Shown piece by piece: positions 8,077 through 11,567 of a stretch of DNA of 11,567 nt (within the stretch, counting starts at the first letter, position 1; each line of letters begins with the position of its first letter). Where the stretch lies: the NCBI GenBank assembly GCA_025350365.1, contig JANXXY010000265.1, positions 1-11,567 on the forward strand, given 5' to 3'. Under the pieces are notes generated by a model. That model had not been told where the DNA came from. It saw only the letters and a list, made by a program, of their open reading frames with translations, and did no database searches. The stretch comes from Bacteroidales bacterium (GTDB taxonomy: Bacteria > Bacteroidota > Bacteroidia > Bacteroidales > JAAUTT01). The position numbers were made by a program, and so were the translations under genes.

Positions 8077-9963
8077 CTAGTCTTCCAATGTATCATACCA
8101 TGTTTTCTTCATAGTAATTGCAATTGCAGCAAGCACTATAACACAAACAATAATGGCCGTTTTCTCCCTAATAACAATATATATTGGTAATGCCATAAGA
8201 ATAATCTGACCAATAATACCGATTACAATATTAAACATGTCGCGGCCAAAATTGGTATTTTTCTTAAATTCAGGATTATCAAGGAGCACCATTTTACGAA
8301 CTGGTCCCCAGAAACCCCATGGGCGAATGGTAGAATAGAATTTTTTTAGTACTTCGTCATCTTCAGGTTTAGTAAGATAAGTTGCCAGAATACATCCAAA
8401 AAGTGAACATAACAGAATGATAGGAAACGCATTCATATTCGGATTGTTATGTAGGGGCCAGTCATTTAGAAACGGCAAAAGGTTTAGACTTGTTAACAAA
8501 GGCAATAATAGAGCCGTGACAATGCCGGTTACCATTCCCCAGAAATATCCATACCCGTTGAATCTCCACCAGTACCATTTTAATACATTCGATGCTGTGT
8601 AACCGCCCCAAAGCGCTGAAACAATCCACAATACCACATTATTGATACTTTCCACAAAGAAACCAAAGGTAATACCCACTACAACCACAACTACAGATGC
8701 GATATAGCTCATTTTAACGTACTTCTTTGCATCGGCATTGGGATTGATATATTGTTTATAAATATCGTTAACAATATAAGCAGGTGCAGCATTTACAGTA
8801 GCAGCAAAATTACTCATGAAGGCTGCAAGCAAACCAGCCATTAGAAAACCTAACAGCCCAATGGGTACATAAGTTGCCAGCACCTGAGGAAGAATGGTTT
8901 CAAAATCGGGTTTTACAATTGAACTTTTATAAAGGCTGTCGAAATGAACAAGGGCAAGCACAGTTAAACCTGCAATCATAAAATACCGGGGAGGGTTAAG
9001 TACAATACTTACCAGTGAGCTCATTTTAGCAGCTTCGCGAGGACTTTTTGTTGAAAGAACACGTTGCATGTCGTAGTTTGGCGCCGGACCGGCAGCCGAA
9101 ACAAATATCCCTTTAAACAACATCATGATAAAGAAAAAACCAAACATAGAATAACCGTCGTTTTTAATCCAGTCGTTAAAGGCAGCCACTTTAGTTGCCG
9201 AGTCAGCTTTAACCGTTGACCAGTCTAAATCGAGACCCCATCCGAAAAATATGTCTTTCCAGCCATGCGGAATAACTGCAGTAAGAGCATCAGGTGAAAT
9301 CTGTGTCATAGCAATTATTCCGATGGCAATGGATGAGATAGTAAGAATTCCATATTGAATTACTTCGGTGATTACCACACTGAACATACCACCCTTAACT
9401 ACATAAAAAGTGGTGATAGCCATTAATATCAAGGCATACAGGTTGGCATTGATTTGTGGAAATCTTAACAACGTTTCGGAATTAGTAATCAATGGGGGTA
9501 AAAAGGCAACAGCAAATTTGCCAATACCTTTGAAACCATAGGCTAGAAATCCGATCACGCTCACTAAAGCGAAAACAACAACAATAATATGTGAAAGATT
9601 AGCGCCCTTGCCACCTCCGAAACGTGTCTTTATCCATTCAGCGCCAGTCATTACATTGGAACGACGTAACCAAACGCTAAGATAAACCATTAAGAAAACC
9701 TGATTAAAAACGGGCCAAACCCACGGAAGCCAAACGCTTTTTAATCCGTAAACTGATAGCCAGTAAACAAGAAGCATCGTTCCTGCAATATCGAACATGC
9801 CCGATGCATTGGATATTCCCAGATAATACCATGGCAGACTATTTCCTCCCAGAAAGTACGATTTTAGATCGCGAGAAGCCCGATGCGACACATAATGCCC
9901 GATAAATACGGTAGCAATCAGGTAGAGGAAAATAATTGATAAATCAATATAATGTAAGTGCAT
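8077..9963 (-). CDS. Sodium:solute symporter (SSS family), probable beta-manno-disaccharide importer
   Basis: 628-residue inner-membrane protein with about 14-15 hydrophobic segments, beginning with IDLSIIFLYLIATVFIGHYV (6-25). SSS features include the loop after helix 1 (SYFLGGNSLPWYYLG), a broken helix NASGMFDIAGT as in sodium/galactose transporters, FKGIFVSAAGPAPNYDMQR, and the helix-plus-tail GLLAAFMSNFAATVNAAPAY followed by IVNDIYKQYI (Met383-Ser384 region), where the second sodium site lies in this family. A C-terminal extension with two more helices (FNIVIGIIGQIILMALPIYI and AIIVCVIVLAAIAITM) is common in Bacteroidota members. Substrate is inferred from the phosphorylase gene downstream; in B. 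fragilis an SSS transporter sits next to the same enzyme. ATG at 9963 begins MHLHYIDLS, a normal short N-terminus. Transcribed divergently from siaC. Confidence 0.92.
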   Translation of the reverse strand: MHLHYIDLSIIFLYLIATVFIGHYVSHRASRDLKSYFLGGNSLPWYYLGISNASGMFDIAGTMLLVYWLSVYGLKSVWLPWVWPVFNQVFLMVYLSVWLRRSNVMTGAEWIKTRFGGGKGANLSHIIVVVFALVSVIGFLAYGFKGIGKFAVAFLPPLITNSETLLRFPQINANLYALILMAITTFYVVKGGMFSVVITEVIQYGILTISSIAIGIIAMTQISPDALTAVIPHGWKDIFFGWGLDLDWSTVKADSATKVAAFNDWIKNDGYSMFGFFFIMMLFKGIFVSAAGPAPNYDMQRVLSTKSPREAAKMSSLVSIVLNPPRYFMIAGLTVLALVHFDSLYKSSIVKPDFETILPQVLATYVPIGLLGFLMAGLLAAFMSNFAATVNAAPAYIVNDIYKQYINPNADAKKYVKMSYIASVVVVVVGITFGFFVESINNVVLWIVSALWGGYTASNVLKWYWWRFNGYGYFWGMVTGIVTALLLPLLTSLNLLPFLNDWPLHNNPNMNAFPIILLCSLFGCILATYLTKPEDDEVLKKFYSTIRPWGFWGPVRKMVLLDNPEFKKNTNFGRDMFNIVIGIIGQIILMALPIYIVIREKTAIIVCVIVLAAIAITMKKTWYDTLED

Positions 9964-10278
9964 GAATACTTTAAGTTAGTTAGTATTATTTTCAGAGGAT
10001 AAATATAATAATTTACGAGATTTTTCCTTTCTAAAAAACTATCCAGAAAACAAATATTCCAGTAAAAAGAGTTTTTTTGTCGGCTTTAGACATTTATATA
10101 ATTACTATATTTGGCAATTCCAGATTTATTGAATATCTATTGTTTCCGTAATATCAGGTTTTCAAGTATTGTAACTCATGGTTTGTATTAGTTATCAATT
10201 ATTTGTAAATTAAATCAATGAAAACAAGGCATTCATTTAACCATTGCATCTCTGGTATTAAAATTTATAAATTAAATT
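9964..10278. promoter_or_regulatory. Divergent promoter region with one Bacteroidota-type -7 box for the siaC side
   Basis: 315 AT-rich bases between divergent genes. TATATTTG at 10106-10113 (plus) matches the Bacteroidota -7 consensus TAnnTTTG exactly. The nearest TTTG upstream is 10076-10079, 26 bases away and longer than the usual spacing of around 20, so the -33 element is weak or is the TTTA at 10085-10088. If real, the siaC mRNA would have a leader of about 160 bases. No matching box was found on the minus strand for the symporter. Confidence 0.35.
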
Positions 10279-10665
10279 ATGAAGGATTTAATAATTGAAG
10301 GTAAACCATTGGGGAAAACACCATCCATTGAATTTAAAACTAATGGCGATTTAAGAATTTCAGGGCGGTCAATACCAGAAGATTCGCGTACTTTTTACGA
10401 ACCTGTTTTCAAATGGCTTGATACCTTTAAAAGTCATCTCCCGTCCAAAATTGAAATGAAAGTAACACTTGAGTATTTTAATACCAGCTCCAGTATTCTT
10501 CTTTTAAATATGTTCAATTCTCTTGTGCAACTTCATCAGGATAATCAAACTAATGTTAAAATTATTTGGTATTACACCGAAGATGATGATGAAATGAAAG
10601 AGGCTGGAAGAGATTATAAAAGCATTGTAAGGGTTCCATTTGAAGTTATTCAATTAACTAATTAA
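10279..10665 (+). CDS. siaC: SiaC family regulatory phosphoprotein (DUF1987)
   Basis: 128 residues, soluble, the usual length for the family. The hallmark is LEYFNTSSS (64-72), in which Thr69 corresponds to the phosphorylated Thr68 of Pseudomonas aeruginosa SiaC. The N-terminal part (IEGKPLGKTPSIEF, then DLRISGRSIPEDSRTFYEPV) and the acidic YYTEDDDEMKEAGRDY near the C-terminus also fit. In Pseudomonas SiaC is phosphorylated by the kinase SiaB, dephosphorylated by the PP2C phosphatase SiaA, and in its unphosphorylated form activates the diguanylate cyclase SiaD. None of these partners is in the window, so the partner here is unknown. A DedA gene follows 47 bases downstream and may be co-transcribed. 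The ATG is preceded by TTAAATT, the same context as eanB. Confidence 0.87.
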   Translation: MKDLIIEGKPLGKTPSIEFKTNGDLRISGRSIPEDSRTFYEPVFKWLDTFKSHLPSKIEMKVTLEYFNTSSSILLLNMFNSLVQLHQDNQTNVKIIWYYTEDDDEMKEAGRDYKSIVRVPFEVIQLTN

Positions 10666-10712
10666 TAATTGTACCTAACTTATTATTTTTACAGCTTTTT
10701 AAATCGGGACTG

Positions 10713-11324
10713 ATGATGGAATATTTTGATTTTATAATTGAGTGGTATAAAGCCCATCTGAACTATGGTACCATTACTTTATTTATGGCTGTTGAAAGTT
10801 CATTTATTCCACTGCCTTCTGAATTGATAATACCACCAGCTGCTTATTTGGCGGTTAAAGGTCAGCTTAATTTATCCCTAATCATTTTTTTTTCTACCCT
10901 CGGGTGTATTATAGGAGCATTATTTAATTATACTCTTTCGTATTACCTGGGACGAAAAATTATCTATGCAATGGCTGAAAGCAAATGGGCAAGGATATTT
11001 TTTGTAACTCCGGCCAAAGTGGATCATGCAGAACAATATTTTTTAAAAAACGGAAACAGTTCAACATTTATAGGTCGTCTTATTCCGGGAATTCGGCATC
11101 TTATTTCTGTACCAGCCGGTCTGTCGAAGATGAAGCTCAGCAATTTTGTAATTTATACTGCTATTGGTTCAGCATTATGGAATGCTACTCTGGCAGTAAT
11201 GAGTTACATGCTGATTGATAAATGGAAAGTGTATTTTAAAGAAATTACGTGGGGATTTATTCTTATTGGTTTAGGGTTTGTTATTTATTTGATTATTAAG
11301 GCTGTAAAGAAGAATAAGAAATAA
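10713..11324 (+). CDS. DedA family integral membrane protein (SNARE-associated/VTT domain)
   Basis: 203 residues with the DedA pattern. A first amphipathic/membrane stretch carries VESSFIPLPSELIIPPAAYL (27-46), whose acidic residues Glu28 and Glu37 are typical. A second hydrophobic region follows (LSLIIFFSTLGCIIGALFNY), then YYLGRKI. The conserved core is FIGRLIPGIRHLISVPAG with Arg122 and Arg128, the pair needed in E. coli YqjA/YghB, then KMKLSNFVIYTAIGSALWN and a final helix before a lysine-rich tail (KAVKKNKK). DedA proteins act in the inner membrane and are linked to proton-dependent transport and to lipid-carrier recycling (undecaprenyl phosphate in the related DedA/UptA group). The exact substrate cannot be told from sequence. 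There are two tandem ATGs (10713, 10716); either may start. Confidence 0.92.
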   Translation: MMEYFDFIIEWYKAHLNYGTITLFMAVESSFIPLPSELIIPPAAYLAVKGQLNLSLIIFFSTLGCIIGALFNYTLSYYLGRKIIYAMAESKWARIFFVTPAKVDHAEQYFLKNGNSSTFIGRLIPGIRHLISVPAGLSKMKLSNFVIYTAIGSALWNATLAVMSYMLIDKWKVYFKEITWGFILIGLGFVIYLIIKAVKKNKK

Positions 11325-11329
11325 TAATA

Positions 11330-11373
11330 GTAACCGAGAAACAATTTGATTTGTAGATTTCTCACTTCGTTAC
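11330..11373 (+). terminator. Interrupted inverted repeat after the DedA gene, possible terminator
   Basis: GAGAAA (11336-11341) pairs with TTTCTC (11358-11363), and the outer GTAAC (11330-11334) with GTTAC (11369-11373), separated by an asymmetric internal loop. It starts six bases after the DedA stop codon. Any T-run that would follow is lost at the composition break near 11379, so its role as a terminator is only plausible. Confidence 0.4.
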
Positions 11374-11378
11374 CAATA

Positions 11379-11567
11379 AACGCCTATCGTGCCTTGGGCA
11401 ACCGCGGCGCTTTCGGCGTCATCGTCACGAACGCGGCGTCGCCCAGGGTCGCCCCGCGAGCGGCGATGGACGGAGGCGCGTCGCTGATCGTCGGCGACAT
11501 CCTGTCGGATCGCGATGCACGCACGACCACCTTCGGCATGGACAGCGTGCTGTCGACCCGCCGCTGG
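11379..11567 (+). CDS. pbpC: Fragment of penicillin-binding protein 1C (PbpC) from a high-GC proteobacterium; probable chimeric join
   Basis: From about 11379 to the end one frame is open (63 codons, N AAC at 11379 then NAYRALGNRGAF … GGASLIVGDILSDRDAR, FGMDSVLSTRRW). It resembles the PbpC transpeptidase domain just before its KTGTS motif, where NAYR(A/T)LAN and LDSxLxTxxW-type sequences occur. G+C is about 71% over the last 187 bases (132 counted) and third positions are mostly G or C, unlike every other gene here. No start codon or 5' end is present: the reading begins abruptly in the middle of a domain. The simplest reading is a contig-end chimera or contamination, possibly from a beta- or gammaproteobacterium. 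The family call rests on memory of the motif order. Confidence 0.68.

Noticed and set aside
11379..11567. Recent horizontal transfer of pbpC
   Set aside because: The fragment has no start, no upstream region and no mobile element, and begins in mid-domain at a sharp join; an assembly artefact is simpler.

Overview
The window looks like chromosome or contig sequence from an anaerobic member of the Bacteroidota. Base composition is AT-rich, and starts sit in A/T-rich contexts such as TTAAATTATG with no clear Shine-Dalgarno sequence. The protein types also fit: a modular secreted protein with cleaved-adhesin-like, PKD and DUF5018 domains, a Bacteroides-type mannosylglucose phosphorylase with its sodium symporter, a SiaC-family protein and a DedA protein. 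The last ~190 bases do not belong to this genome by composition (about 71% G+C by hand count) and read as a proteobacterial pbpC fragment, so I treat them as a probable assembly chimera.

Layout. 1-3584 (minus): the N-terminal ~1190 residues of a very large secreted repeat protein whose C-terminus lies beyond the left edge. One extra base in a six-G run at 3407-3412 separates the signal peptide from the rest. 3585-4150: a long AT-rich gap between divergent genes. 4151-6486 (plus): a two-gene operon, a rhodanese-type sulfurtransferase followed by a histidine N-alpha-methyltransferase. Together these match EanB and EanA of the oxygen-independent ergothioneine pathway. 6487-6810: a convergent gap with a strong hairpin. 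6811-9963 (minus): a sodium:solute symporter followed by a GH130 4-O-beta-mannosyl-glucose phosphorylase, a transport-plus-phosphorolysis pair for beta-mannan-derived disaccharides. 9964-10278: a divergent promoter region. 10279-11324 (plus): a SiaC/DUF1987 phosphoprotein and a DedA membrane protein. 11330-11373: a possible terminator. From about 11379: foreign GC-rich sequence.

How the genes work together. EanA would trimethylate histidine to hercynine. EanB would then move a sulfane sulfur from its persulfidated Cys384 onto the imidazole C2, giving ergothioneine without O2. The symporter would import mannose-containing disaccharides, and the phosphorylase would split them into mannose-1-phosphate and glucose. 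The mannanase and epimerase that usually complete this route are not in the window. The most noteworthy items are the eanB-eanA pair and the homopolymer frameshift behind the signal peptide of the repeat protein. No CRISPR array, tRNA, rRNA or insertion sequence was seen.
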